Positions 52,309-61,196 of a DNA stretch of 64,000 nucleotides are shown in pieces. The position numbers and the translations under genes were made by a program. The notes under the pieces were generated by a model. The model saw only the letters and a list, made by a program, of their open reading frames with translations. It made no database searches and was not told where the DNA came from. The DNA is from Leisingera coralii (GTDB taxonomy: Bacteria; Pseudomonadota; Alphaproteobacteria; Rhodobacterales; Rhodobacteraceae): assembly GCF_049056525.1 (NCBI RefSeq), contig NZ_JBHUPT010000035.1:1-64000 (forward strand), read 5' to 3'. Position 1 is the stretch's first letter, and each line of letters opens with the position of its first letter.

Positions 52309-53787
52309 TTACTCTGCCCAGCTGATCGCCGTCAGGTCGATGGCGGCAGTGGGCGCATTTTCCCACAGGCCCTGCAGCCCGGCCTTGGCCACCCCCAGCT
52401 TGGCCAGCTGGAACAGGAAGCCGTTGACGTAATCCGCTGCGATCATCTCCTGCGCCTCCTGCAGCAGCGCCGTGCGGGCGTCCGGATCCGTTGTCGCGTT
52501 CAGCCGGTTCATCAGCTCCTGAAACGCCTTGCTGTCATACTGGAAGTAATACTCGGGGCGGGCGTAGATGCCGATGTCCATCGGCTCGGTATGGCTGACG
52601 ATGGTGAGGCCGAAATTCTTACCGCGGAACACGGTTTCCAGCCACTGGGCCCATTCGACGTTGATGATCTCGGCCTTGATGCCGACCGCGGCCAGCTGCG
52701 CCGCGATTATCTCGCCACCGCGGCGGGCATAGGACGGCGGGGGCAGGTGCAGGGTTGTCTCGAACCCTTCGGCAAAACCTGCCTCTGCCAGCAGGGCCTT
52801 GGCCTGCTCCGGGTCATGGGCGGAGTTGCCGGTCAGGTCCATGTAGGCCGGGTTGTGCGGAGCGAAATGGGTGCCGATCGGGGTGCCATAGCCGAACATG
52901 GCGCCGTCGATGATCGCCTGCCGGTCGATGGCATGGGCAACCGCCTGCCGTACCCGGATATCGTCGAACGGCGGCTGCTTGTTGTTGGTGGACAGGATCG
53001 TTTCGCCTTCGGTCGATCCCACCAGCACCTGGAACCGCGGATCGGCCTCAAACTGCGGCAGGTTTTCGGGGGCAGGGAAGTTGTCGAAGGCGTCGATATC
53101 CTCCGCCATCATCGCAGCGAACGCAGCGGTCGGGTCGGAGATGAATTTGAAGGTGGCAGAGGCCAGCGCCGGCTGATCGCCCCAGTAATCCGGGTTGCGC
53201 GCCAGCGTGATGCGGTCGCCCTGCACCCATTCCTGGAAGGTATAGGCGCCGGTGCCAATGGGGTTGGTCTTGATGTCTTCGATGCTCTCCGGCGCCACGA
53301 TCACCGCATCGCCCCAGGCAAGGTTGAACAGCAGGCTGCCGTTTGGCCCGTCCAGCGTGATCCGGACGGTCTGCGGGTCCACCGCGTCGACCGCGGTTAT
53401 CCCCTCGAACAGCGCCTTCTGGGCATTGGTGCTGTCCTCGGCGCGGGCGCGGTCGAGCGAGAATTTCACGTCTTCCGCATCCATTGTGCTGCCGTCGTGG
53501 AAGGTGACTCCCTCACGCAGCTTGAAGGTATAGACGGTGCCGTCTTCGGAAATCTCCCAGCTTTCAGCCAGGCCGGGAACCACCGACCCGTCGCCCATGA
53601 ACCGGGTCAGCCCCTCGAAAATATTGCTGTAAACCACCGAGTCGATGGCTTGGGCTGCGGCGCTGGTTGGGTCCAGGTGGGGCGGTTCCAGCTGCATGGC
53701 GATGGTGACGCTGTCCTTGGCCCAGGCGCCGCCCGCGGCCAGTGCAAGCGCGGAACCGGCCGCTAAAACAAGTGATCTCAATGCCAT
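52309..53787 (-). CDS. Peptide/nickel-type ABC transporter substrate-binding protein (family 5)
   Basis: 492 residues from ATG 53787. Signal peptide MALRSLVLAAGSALALAAGG, then AWA. The family-5 signature region is GLAESWEISEDGTVYTFKLR followed by EGVTFHDGSTMDAEDVKFSL. GTGAYTFQEW and VRQAVAHAIDRQAII are also typical. It has its own promoter, divergent from panB, and its own terminator. By family and proximity it should feed the DppBC-like permeases at 47.9-49.8 kb. Substrates of this family include peptides, polyamine-like and opine-like compounds, so the ligand is open. Confidence 0.88.
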   Translation of the reverse strand: MALRSLVLAAGSALALAAGGAWAKDSVTIAMQLEPPHLDPTSAAAQAIDSVVYSNIFEGLTRFMGDGSVVPGLAESWEISEDGTVYTFKLREGVTFHDGSTMDAEDVKFSLDRARAEDSTNAQKALFEGITAVDAVDPQTVRITLDGPNGSLLFNLAWGDAVIVAPESIEDIKTNPIGTGAYTFQEWVQGDRITLARNPDYWGDQPALASATFKFISDPTAAFAAMMAEDIDAFDNFPAPENLPQFEADPRFQVLVGSTEGETILSTNNKQPPFDDIRVRQAVAHAIDRQAIIDGAMFGYGTPIGTHFAPHNPAYMDLTGNSAHDPEQAKALLAEAGFAEGFETTLHLPPPSYARRGGEIIAAQLAAVGIKAEIINVEWAQWLETVFRGKNFGLTIVSHTEPMDIGIYARPEYYFQYDSKAFQELMNRLNATTDPDARTALLQEAQEMIAADYVNGFLFQLAKLGVAKAGLQGLWENAPTAAIDLTAISWAE

Positions 53788-53951
53788 TGGAAAACTCCCC
53801 GTGTACAATATGCGGGCCGTGTTCGGCGCCTATTGGAAACGAGTTTCCCCGATTCCCAAGCGTAATCAAGGGTGAGGGACATTTCGCGCACTGGAAGCAC
53901 GCGGCGTTAATTGGTAATTCGTGTCCACTCTTGAACCGCGGACAGGAAGCC

Positions 53952-54797
53952 ATGAGCGCAACAGCCAAGAAACAGGCGCCCAACGCCGAAGACATCCGGG
54001 CCCGCAAGGGCGGCACCCCTTTGGTGAGCCTGACGGCCTATACCACACCGATGGCGCGGCTGATGGACAAGCATTGCGACTTTGTGCTGGTCGGCGACAG
54101 CGTCGGCATGGTGCTGCATGGGCTGACCTCCACCCTGGGCGTCACCATGGAGATGATGATCCTGCACGGCCAGGCGGTGGCGCGCGGGCTTGAGCGCGCG
54201 ATGCTGGTCATCGACATGCCGTTCGGATCTTACGAGGAAGGCCCGCAGCAGGCGTTCCGCAACGCCGCGCGGCTGATGGCCGAGACCGGCTGTGCAGCGG
54301 TCAAGCTGGAAGGCGGCGTCGAGATGGCGGAGACCATCCGCTTCCTGGTCAAGCGCGGCATCCCGGTGATGGCCCACATCGGCCTGACACCGCAGTCGAT
54401 TAACACGCTGGGCGGCTACAAGGTGCAGGGCCGTGATGCACAGGCAGAGGCGGTGCTGGCAGACGCCCGCGCGGTGGCTGAGGCCGGCGCGTTCTCGGTG
54501 GTGCTGGAGAAGGTGCCGCAGAAACTGGCCGACAAGATCACCGCCGAGGTGGCGATTCCCACCATCGGCATCGGCGCCAGCGCGGGCTGCGACGGGCAGA
54601 TCCTGGTGGTCGATGACATGCTGGGCTTCTTCACCGCCTTCAAGCCGAAGTTCGTGAAACGCTACGCCGATCTTGGCCCGCTGGCCGAGGCGGGCATCGC
54701 CGAATATGCCGCCGAAGTGCGCGCCCGCAGCTTCCCGGCAGCCGAACATGTTTTTGCCGATCAGGCTCCGGCCGCCAAGGCGCCCTCCAAAGGATGA
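53952..54797 (+). CDS. panB: 3-methyl-2-oxobutanoate hydroxymethyltransferase
   Basis: 281 residues from ATG 53952 (GACAGGAAG upstream). VSLTAYTTPMARLMDKHCDF and VGDSVGMVLHG hold the metal-binding Asp residues, and AVKLEGG, MAHIGLTPQS and IGIGASAGCDGQILVVDDML are further PanB landmarks. It makes ketopantoate from 2-oxoisovalerate and methylene-THF, the first step to pantothenate. Its stop overlaps the panC start by four bases. Confidence 0.95.
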   Translation: MSATAKKQAPNAEDIRARKGGTPLVSLTAYTTPMARLMDKHCDFVLVGDSVGMVLHGLTSTLGVTMEMMILHGQAVARGLERAMLVIDMPFGSYEEGPQQAFRNAARLMAETGCAAVKLEGGVEMAETIRFLVKRGIPVMAHIGLTPQSINTLGGYKVQGRDAQAEAVLADARAVAEAGAFSVVLEKVPQKLADKITAEVAIPTIGIGASAGCDGQILVVDDMLGFFTAFKPKFVKRYADLGPLAEAGIAEYAAEVRARSFPAAEHVFADQAPAAKAPSKG

Positions 54798-55666
54798 CTG
54801 CTGAAATGACCGCTCCTATTCTGCGCCGCCTGTCTGACCTGCGTGCCAAGACAGCCGAATGGCGCCGTGCCGGGGAAACCATCGGCCTGGTGCCGACAAT
54901 GGGGGCGCTGCACGCCGGCCACTTGTCGCTGGTCGAAGCAGCCAAGCAGGCTTGCGACCGGGTGATCGTGACGATCTTCGTGAACCCCAAGCAGTTCAAC
55001 AACCCCGAGGATCTGGCGAACTACCCGCGCACCGAACACGAGGACGCGGAAAAGCTTGCGCCTTATGGGGCGGACCTGATCTATGTCCCCGACCCGGATC
55101 AGATCTACCCCGACGGCTATGCCACCAATGTCTCGGTCGGCGGCAGCATCACGGCTGTGATGGAGGGCCCCTTCCGCCCCGGCCATTTCGACGGGGTGGC
55201 GACGGTGGTCGCCAAGCTTTTCCTGCAGACCAGCGCGGACAAGGCGTTCTTCGGTCAAAAGGATTACCAGCAGCTGATGGTGGTGACCCGCATGGCGCGG
55301 GATCTTGATATCCCGATCGAGGTGATCGGCTGCCCGACCGTGCGGGAGGCTTCAGGCCTCGCCATGTCCTCCCGCAATCTGCGGCTATCTGCGGAGGCTT
55401 TGGCCAAGGCTGCCGCCCTCAACGCCGCAATGCGGGAGGCCGCCGCCAAGGCGTCGGCGGGCGCGCCCTGGGCACCGCTGGAAGCCGCCGCGCGCCAGGC
55501 GCTGGCAGAGGCAGGTTTTGGAGACGTGGAGTATTTCGACCTGCGCTGTGCGGAGACGCTGGAGGCGCTGGACAGCCCCTCCCGGCCCGCCCGGCTGCTG
55601 GCCGCCGCCTGGATGGACGGCATCCGGCTGATCGACAATATCGAGGTTCCTCAACTAAATTCTTAG
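54794..55666 (+). CDS. panC: Pantothenate synthetase
   Basis: 290 residues. VPTMGALHAGHLSLVEAAKQ contains the HIGH-like nucleotide-binding motif. VTIFVNPKQFNNPEDLANYP, GHFDGVATVVAKLFLQTSAD and FGQKDYQQLMVV are typical PanC segments, and SSRNLRLS completes the KMSKS-like site. It joins pantoate and beta-alanine with ATP. The start ATGA overlaps panB, giving coupled translation. No panE or panD lies in the window. Confidence 0.95.
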   Translation: MTAEMTAPILRRLSDLRAKTAEWRRAGETIGLVPTMGALHAGHLSLVEAAKQACDRVIVTIFVNPKQFNNPEDLANYPRTEHEDAEKLAPYGADLIYVPDPDQIYPDGYATNVSVGGSITAVMEGPFRPGHFDGVATVVAKLFLQTSADKAFFGQKDYQQLMVVTRMARDLDIPIEVIGCPTVREASGLAMSSRNLRLSAEALAKAAALNAAMREAAAKASAGAPWAPLEAAARQALAEAGFGDVEYFDLRCAETLEALDSPSRPARLLAAAWMDGIRLIDNIEVPQLNS

Positions 55667-55733
55667 TAGGGGCTGGTAGCGGTAGCACCTTTGCGTTTAT
55701 TGTCCCCGGTCAGAGGAGACTGGAGGGCAACGG

Positions 55734-57224
55734 ATGACCTATATTCTGGCGATTGATCAGGGCACCACTTCAACCCGGGCAATCCTGTTTGACGCGGGGA
55801 TGCAGGTCGCGGGTACCGCACAGCAGGAGTTTACCCAGCACTACCCGCAGGCAGGCTGGGTGGAGCACGACCCGGAGGAGATCTGGGATACCACTGTCGC
55901 GGTCTGCCGCAAGGTGATGGCGGATCTGGATGTTTCGGCCAAGGATATTGCCGGCATCGGCATCACCAACCAGCGTGAAACCACGGTGGTCTGGGACAAG
56001 TCCAGCGGCAAGGCCATCCATAACGCCATCGTCTGGCAGGACCGCCGCACCGCGGCCATCTGCGAGGAACTGCGCGCGGCCGGCCACGCGGAAATGGTGG
56101 CCGACCGCACCGGGCTGCTGCTGGATCCTTATTTCTCCGGCACCAAGGTGAAGTGGATCCTGGATACCGTCCCGGGCGCGCGTGAGCGGGCCGCGGCAGG
56201 GGATCTGCTGTTCGGCACCGTGGACAGCTTCCTGATCTGGCGCCTGACCGGTGGTGCCTCCCACGTGACGGACGCGACCAACGCGGCGCGCACGCTGATG
56301 TATGATATCCGCAAGGGCCGCTGGAGCGGCACCATCAGCGATCTGCTGGACGTGCCGCAGCAGATGCTGCCGGAGGTCCAGGACAGCGCCGCGGAGTTCG
56401 GCACCACCGACCCGGAAATTCTGGGCGGCCCGGTTCCGATCCTGGGCGTGGCCGGCGACCAGCAGGCGGCCACCATCGGCCAGGCCTGTTTCCAGCCGGG
56501 GATGATGAAATCCACCTACGGGACAGGCTGCTTTGCGCTGTTGAACACCGGGGACGAACCCGTCGTGTCGAAAAACCGGATGCTGACCACCATCGCCTAT
56601 CAGCTGGACGGCAAGCCGACCTATGCGCTGGAAGGCTCGATCTTCATCGCCGGCGCTGCCGTGCAATGGCTGCGCGACGGTTTGGGGATCATCGAGCACG
56701 CGTCGCAATCGGGCGAGCTGGCGCTGCGGGCGGACCCGGGCCAGGACGTGATCCTGGTGCCCGCCTTCACCGGCCTCGGCGCGCCTTACTGGGAGCCCGA
56801 GTGCCGCGGCGGCATGTTTGGCCTCACCCGCAACTCCGGCCCCGCGGAGTTCGCCCGCGCCGCGCTGCAAAGCGTCGCCTACCAGACCCGCGACCTCTAT
56901 GAGGCGATGCGCGCCGATTGGGAGGACGACAGCCACCACACCGTGACCCTGCGCGTCGATGGCGGCATGAGCGCCAGCGACTGGACCATGCAGAGCCTGT
57001 CGGACCTCCTGGGCGCCGCCGTCGACCGCCCGGTTATGCAGGAAACCACGGCACTGGGCGCGGCCTGGCTGGCGGGGATGCAGGCCGGGATCTACCCGGA
57101 TCAGACCGGTTTTGCCGATACCTGGAAGCTCGACCGCCAGTTCGTGCCGCTGATGCAGCCGACCGCGCGCGAGGCGGCCTATGCCCGCTGGCAGCGCGCG
57201 GTGCAGGCGGTGATTGGCGTCTGA
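55734..57224 (+). CDS. glpK: Glycerol kinase
   Basis: 496 residues, FGGY kinase family. ILAIDQGTTSTRAILFD is the first phosphate loop. GWVEHDPEEIW, ITNQRETTVVWDKSSG and VWQDRRT are GlpK-specific, as is FGTVDSFLIWRLTGG. The C-terminal YQTRDLYEAM and LRVDGGMSASDWTMQSLSDL with TTALGAAWLAG complete the ATP site. It phosphorylates glycerol to glycerol 3-phosphate. No glpF or glpD is adjacent. GAGGAGACTGGAGGG precedes the start, and a strong terminator follows. Confidence 0.96.
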   Translation: MTYILAIDQGTTSTRAILFDAGMQVAGTAQQEFTQHYPQAGWVEHDPEEIWDTTVAVCRKVMADLDVSAKDIAGIGITNQRETTVVWDKSSGKAIHNAIVWQDRRTAAICEELRAAGHAEMVADRTGLLLDPYFSGTKVKWILDTVPGARERAAAGDLLFGTVDSFLIWRLTGGASHVTDATNAARTLMYDIRKGRWSGTISDLLDVPQQMLPEVQDSAAEFGTTDPEILGGPVPILGVAGDQQAATIGQACFQPGMMKSTYGTGCFALLNTGDEPVVSKNRMLTTIAYQLDGKPTYALEGSIFIAGAAVQWLRDGLGIIEHASQSGELALRADPGQDVILVPAFTGLGAPYWEPECRGGMFGLTRNSGPAEFARAALQSVAYQTRDLYEAMRADWEDDSHHTVTLRVDGGMSASDWTMQSLSDLLGAAVDRPVMQETTALGAAWLAGMQAGIYPDQTGFADTWKLDRQFVPLMQPTAREAAYARWQRAVQAVIGV

Positions 57225-57269
57225 ATGCAGGAAAACGGGGCAGGGCGGGGCACTCCCGCCTGTTCCGCC

Positions 57270-57322
57270 GCATTCGCAGAATGCGCCTCACAGTTGGGCG
57301 TGGCGCCGCGCTTCGCGCGGCG
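57270..57322. repeat. REP-like intergenic repeat, copy 1
   Basis: GCATTCGCAGAATGC (57270-57284, itself nearly palindromic) followed by GTTGGGCGTGGCGCCGC. A second copy of this block occurs at 63450-63500 in the window. The right half forms the glpK terminator stem. Confidence 0.7.
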
Positions 57323-57327
57323 TTTTT
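57304..57327 (+). terminator. Intrinsic terminator of glpK
   Basis: Stem CGCCGCGC (57304-57311), loop TTC, stem GCGCGGCG (57315-57322), then TTTTTCTTTCT. A strong rho-independent terminator about 80 bases after the glpK stop. Confidence 0.9.
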
Positions 57328-57344
57328 CTTTCTGCTGAGAAGCG

Positions 57345-57370
57345 GTTTAGGTGCAGGCCTGCACCTAAAC
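57345..57370. repeat. Perfect 26-bp palindrome
   Basis: Arms GTTTAGGTGCAGG and CCTGCACCTAAAC meet with no spacer, just after the glpK terminator and between convergent genes. The location is unlike a promoter operator. It could be a protein-binding site or a cruciform-forming repeat. Confidence 0.85.
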
Positions 57371-57475
57371 GCGCCTTTTCGAGTGTGTTTGCGGCCATCC
57401 GCGCCTCAAGGGAAAACCGTGCCTGCGGCACGGCGGCTGCGCCGCCCTTGACCCGCGGCTGGCAGCAGGCGTGCC

Positions 57476-58732
57476 CTAGCTGACGCGGGCGCCTGCCGGG
57501 ATGGTGGCGGGGCGGGCGTTCAGCCCCTCGATGGAGAAACCCGCAATGGATTTGTATTTGGCGGCATGGGCGGCCAGCTCCGCCTGCGGGATCACTTCGC
57601 TGATATCCCCGAAATTTCCGCCGCAGAGGTCTTCGACTTGCTGCAGCACCCCGTCGGGCCCACCGCCTGCGCGGTTGGCCAGGCCTACTGCAGTGGTTAC
57701 CGGACGCACTTCGGACTCATAGGCCTGCAAAGCGCTGGCGCTGATCCCTTGGTCCAGCAGCTTGGCGCCGATCACCCGAGCATCCACAATGGCTTGGCTG
57801 GCGCCGTTTGACCCCACCGGATAGGTCGGATGCGCGGCGTCTCCCATCAGGGTCACGTTGCCCTCCGTCCAGCGCGCCAGCGGGTCGCGGTCCACCATCG
57901 GATATTCATAGACCACTTCGGCGCCGCGGATCAGCTTTGGCACGTCGATCCAATCGAATTGCCAGCCTTCGAAGTCCGGCAGGAACTCATTGATGTCTGC
58001 AGGCCGGTTCCAGTCCTCCCGCCGCCAGGGGGCGGAGGGGTCAAAGCTCTTTTCCGCAATCCAGTTCATCGTGACCCGGCCCTCCGCATCCGGCGCCGAG
58101 ATCGGATAGGCGACCAGCCGCAGATGGTCGTGGCCGATCATCGCCATCGCCGCGCCGCCCTTGAACTCCGGTGCGCGGGTAGTGCCGCGCCACAGGATGC
58201 GGCCGTTCCAGATGGGTGCGCCTTCCCCAGGCACCATCTGCGCCCGAAGGGCGGAATGGATGCCATCGGCTGCAACCGCCAAGGTCCCATCAATCCGCTG
58301 CCCGTCTTCGAGCAGGAGAACCGCGCCTTCGGAGGTATTGGTAAACCCTATGGCCCGGGCGCCGGTGGTCAGGCAATCGGGTCCGGCCCGGTCCAGCAGC
58401 GCGCGGTACAGCAGCATCTGCAGCTCGCCCCGGTGGACCGAGTACTGCGGCCAGGCGTAGCCTGCGCCCATGCCGCGCGGCTCCTCCCAGATCGTCTTGC
58501 CCAGTTTGCTGTAGAACCCCAGCTGCCGGGTCTTCACGCCGATCGCCGCCAGTTCCCGTTCCAGCCCGAGATCGAACAGCTCCCGCACCGCGTTGGGCTG
58601 AAGGTTGATGCCGACGCCCATCGGCTTCAGCTCCCGTGCCGCCTCGAAAATCCGGAACGGCACTCCGATCTGGTGCAGCGTCAGCCCCAGGGTGAGCCCG
58701 GCAATACCGCCGCCGGCGATGAGAATGGACAT
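57476..58732 (-). CDS. FAD-dependent aromatic-type monooxygenase
   Basis: 418 residues from ATG 58732, with the dinucleotide fold MSILIAGGGIAGLTLGLTL at the very start. The second FAD motif is GNVTLMGDAAHPTYPVGSNG and the DG motif is AVAADGIHSALRAQMVP. These place it in the p-hydroxybenzoate/salicylate hydroxylase class (group A flavoprotein monooxygenases). No ring-cleavage or aromatic transport genes are nearby, so the substrate is unknown. It converges on glpK. Confidence 0.85.
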   Translation of the reverse strand: MSILIAGGGIAGLTLGLTLHQIGVPFRIFEAARELKPMGVGINLQPNAVRELFDLGLERELAAIGVKTRQLGFYSKLGKTIWEEPRGMGAGYAWPQYSVHRGELQMLLYRALLDRAGPDCLTTGARAIGFTNTSEGAVLLLEDGQRIDGTLAVAADGIHSALRAQMVPGEGAPIWNGRILWRGTTRAPEFKGGAAMAMIGHDHLRLVAYPISAPDAEGRVTMNWIAEKSFDPSAPWRREDWNRPADINEFLPDFEGWQFDWIDVPKLIRGAEVVYEYPMVDRDPLARWTEGNVTLMGDAAHPTYPVGSNGASQAIVDARVIGAKLLDQGISASALQAYESEVRPVTTAVGLANRAGGGPDGVLQQVEDLCGGNFGDISEVIPQAELAAHAAKYKSIAGFSIEGLNARPATIPAGARVS

Positions 58733-58822
58733 GATAAGTATACCTCCTAATCTTGCGGGCAGAAAACCACAGCCTGCCGGAAGGAACAAGCGGGAGCGGA
58801 AGAAAGGGAGGGCAGCGGCGGC

Positions 58823-59365
58823 TTAGCGCCTGCCGGCGATGATCAGGTCGGGGCCAAAGATCACGTCGGCGTAGTTGTGCAGGTAGATCTTGAGCCAGGG
58901 GGTGAACCGTTCGGGATGGCGGCTCACCTCGGCCAGCAGGTCGTGGTAGTCGACCCAGCGGGTCTCCATCACCTCATCCGGGTTGGGGGTGACTTTAAGC
59001 GGCCGGTGGGCATGGGCCAGGAACACATCGACTGCTTCATGCTCGACCAGCCCGTTGCCGACATCGGCGCGGTATTCCAGGTGGTGGCGGAACTCCGGGT
59101 AAAGCCCGGTGATCCCCAATTCCTCCTGCATCCGCCGCACGGCGCAGGCCGAGGGCTGCTCGTCCCACATCGGATGGGTGCAGCAGGTGTTCGCCCACAA
59201 GCCCGGCGTGTGGTATTTGCCCATCGCCCGGCGCTGCATCAGGATTTCCACACCCTTCACCACAAAGACGGAGACCGCCTTGTGCTTCAGCCCGCGCTCA
59301 TGCGCGGCGAGCTTGTCGACCGGTGTCAAATCGCCGTTCACCCAGGCGGGGATCATGTGGCTCAT
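58823..59365 (-). CDS. idi: Isopentenyl-diphosphate delta-isomerase, type I
   Basis: 180 residues, Nudix-fold type I IDI. The catalytic Cys lies in NTCCTHP, and metal ligands are in HTPGLWANTCCTHPMWDEQ and the Nudix-like ACAVRRMQEELGI. The catalytic Glu segment is LVEHEAVDVFLAH. It interconverts IPP and DMAPP for isoprenoids such as quinones. A second start at 59356 (MIPAWVNG) is possible. Neighbouring genes are not isoprenoid genes. Confidence 0.92.
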   Translation of the reverse strand: MSHMIPAWVNGDLTPVDKLAAHERGLKHKAVSVFVVKGVEILMQRRAMGKYHTPGLWANTCCTHPMWDEQPSACAVRRMQEELGITGLYPEFRHHLEYRADVGNGLVEHEAVDVFLAHAHRPLKVTPNPDEVMETRWVDYHDLLAEVSRHPERFTPWLKIYLHNYADVIFGPDLIIAGRR

Positions 59366-59462
59366 GCTGTGTCCGTGACGTGGTTCCCTGGCCGGCCTGC
59401 CGCAATTGCGTTGGCCTGGCTCCTACCGCTAACGCCTGCGGGTTGCGAAAGCAATTACGCGA

Positions 59463-59490
59463 AAAGCCGCGGCGAAAATGCCGCGGCTTT
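59463..59490 (-). terminator. Terminator of the cytochrome c550 gene
   Basis: AAAGCCGCGGC (59463-59473) and GCCGCGGCTTT (59480-59490) form an 11-bp stem with a 6-base loop. It lies 28 bases past the stop of the minus-strand cytochrome gene and is followed on that strand by TTTT. Confidence 0.85.
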
Positions 59491-59517
59491 GATGCAGTGC
59501 TGCCGTAAATACGGGCG

Positions 59518-59979
59518 TTATTCGGAGGCCGCTTCCGCGCTTTCCTCAGTTGCGGCACCCTCTGCCGGGGCCGGGCCGTGGCTGGCCAGGAAGGCATAGA
59601 TGTCTTCGCCGCCCTTCTTCAGGCGGAAGGACATTTTCGACTTGGCTTTGGAGTCGCCGGTTTCGGCCTGCAGGAACTTCTTGGGGTCGGTGGTGAAGGC
59701 CACGAATTTCTCTTCATCCCAGACCAGGCCGGCCTCGCCTGCGGCGGCCAGGTCATCGCTGTACTTGAAGCCTTCGACGGTGCCAGCGGTGCGGCCGGCA
59801 ATGCCCCACAGGTTGGGGCCGGTCTTGCCGCCCTTGACGATCACGTCACCGGAATCGGAGGTGACGGTGTGGCAGGACTTGCACTTGTTGAACCCCTTCT
59901 CGCCAGCTTCGGGGTCGCCTTCGGCAAAGGCAGGGGCGGCGAGGAGGCCGAAAATGGCGGCTGTTACGAGAGGTTTCAT
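59518..59979 (-). CDS. cycA: Periplasmic cytochrome c550 (class I, cycA-like)
   Basis: 153 residues from ATG 59979. Signal peptide MKPLVTAAIFGLLAAPAFA. The heme motif is CKSCH (33-37) and the axial Met is Met116 in KSKMSFRL. TGPNLWGIAGRTAG and the long insert VWDEEKFVAFTTDPKKFLQA match Paracoccus/Rhodobacter c550/c2. The acidic C-terminal tail (GAATEESAEAASE) is usual. It is a soluble electron carrier between bc1 complex and oxidases or nitrogen-oxide reductases. Confidence 0.9.
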   Translation of the reverse strand: MKPLVTAAIFGLLAAPAFAEGDPEAGEKGFNKCKSCHTVTSDSGDVIVKGGKTGPNLWGIAGRTAGTVEGFKYSDDLAAAGEAGLVWDEEKFVAFTTDPKKFLQAETGDSKAKSKMSFRLKKGGEDIYAFLASHGPAPAEGAATEESAEAASE

Positions 59980-60088
59980 ATTGCTTGCTCCGGTTATGAG
60001 TTGGCACGTGTGACTCATGATCCAATAGCCCGCAGTGTCAACCGGCAGTTTGACGCGCATCAAAGTTCCGGCAGGAAGCTGCGGCAAT

Positions 60089-61111
60089 TCAAGGCGCTGA
60101 CCAGCAGGGCAGCAGGTCTCCGGGTTCAGGGTGCGCGTGATAGACGGCGCGGGCGAGGGCACGGCTGAGGCACAGGGCAGCGGCATGGCAGAGCGGGCCC
60201 AGGTCTGCGTCCGGGTTTTCCAGGCTGCACGCGCCGGTGCTGGCGGCAAAGACCAGGTCGCCATCGCTGGGGGTGTGGGCCGGAACGATGGCGCGGCCGA
60301 TGCCGTCATGGGTGGCGGTGGCCAGACGCTGGCATTGGGCCTTGGACAGTTCCGCATCGGTGGCGACGATGGCAATTGTGGTGTTGGCGAGTTCCCCGGG
60401 CAGGGCGCCGCCGCCCAGCTTTTGCATCGCGGCCAGCTTGCGGCTGTCCAGGCTGCGCCCCAGCCCGGCCGCCGGATCCGGCCCGAGACCGCCGAATTCA
60501 TCCGCGATTTCGAAGGGGGCGGCCCAGAAGTGCCGCTCGCCCGGGGTGGTGACGGCGCCAATCGGGTTGGCGGCCACCAGGGCGCCGACCGTCACACCGC
60601 TGTCCAGCACCAGCGAGGCTGAGCCGAGCCCGCCCTTGAGCATGGCGGTCAGCGCTCCCTCACCCGCGCCTGCAGTGCCAAGGGCAAATTCCTCTGCGGC
60701 GCCTTCAAAGGCCGCCCGGCCGAGAGCGCGGTAGGGGTTCTGGTCCCAGTCCTTTTGCCCGCCGTTCAGCAGATCGAAAATGATTGCCCCCGGCACCAGC
60801 GGCACCCGCACAGGGCCGACCGGAAAGCCTCGGCCCTTGGCGTGCAGGGCGTCCATTACCCCGGAGCAGGCGTCCAGCCCGAAGGCGGAGCCGCCGGACA
60901 GCACCAGCGCGTCGATCTTTGCCACCGACTTGTCCGGCGCCAGCAGGTCCGTTTCCCGGGTGCCCGGCGCGCCGCCCATCACATGCACCGAAGCGGTGAA
61001 GGGGCTGTCCGACGTCAGCACGGTGGTGCCGGATTTCAGTGTGGCGTCCTGGGCGTTGCCGACAAGGATGCCGGGCACGTCGGTGATCAGGTTTCTGGGG
61101 CCGGGGAGCAT
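60089..61111 (-). CDS. P1-family (DmpA-like) N-terminal-nucleophile peptidase
   Basis: 340 residues from ATG 61111. NLITDVPGILVGNAQDATLK is the conserved start of the P1/S58 family (DmpA, BapA). DALVLSGGSAFGLDACSGVM and the autocleavage region LKGGLGSASLVLDSGVTVGA (cleavage expected before the Ser) are present. The precursor splits itself to expose an N-terminal nucleophile and acts as an aminopeptidase or beta-peptidase. The substrate is unknown. The upstream neighbour on the same strand is an SDR gene, 85 bases away. Confidence 0.85.
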   Translation of the reverse strand: MLPGPRNLITDVPGILVGNAQDATLKSGTTVLTSDSPFTASVHVMGGAPGTRETDLLAPDKSVAKIDALVLSGGSAFGLDACSGVMDALHAKGRGFPVGPVRVPLVPGAIIFDLLNGGQKDWDQNPYRALGRAAFEGAAEEFALGTAGAGEGALTAMLKGGLGSASLVLDSGVTVGALVAANPIGAVTTPGERHFWAAPFEIADEFGGLGPDPAAGLGRSLDSRKLAAMQKLGGGALPGELANTTIAIVATDAELSKAQCQRLATATHDGIGRAIVPAHTPSDGDLVFAASTGACSLENPDADLGPLCHAAALCLSRALARAVYHAHPEPGDLLPCWSAP

Positions 61112-61196
61112 GATAAGCGGTCCTTTCTGCCAGGAAGCGCGCTGGCGCGCACTGCCTCCGGCGGGAGTATTTTCCACAAAGAAGAAGCCGGGTGCG

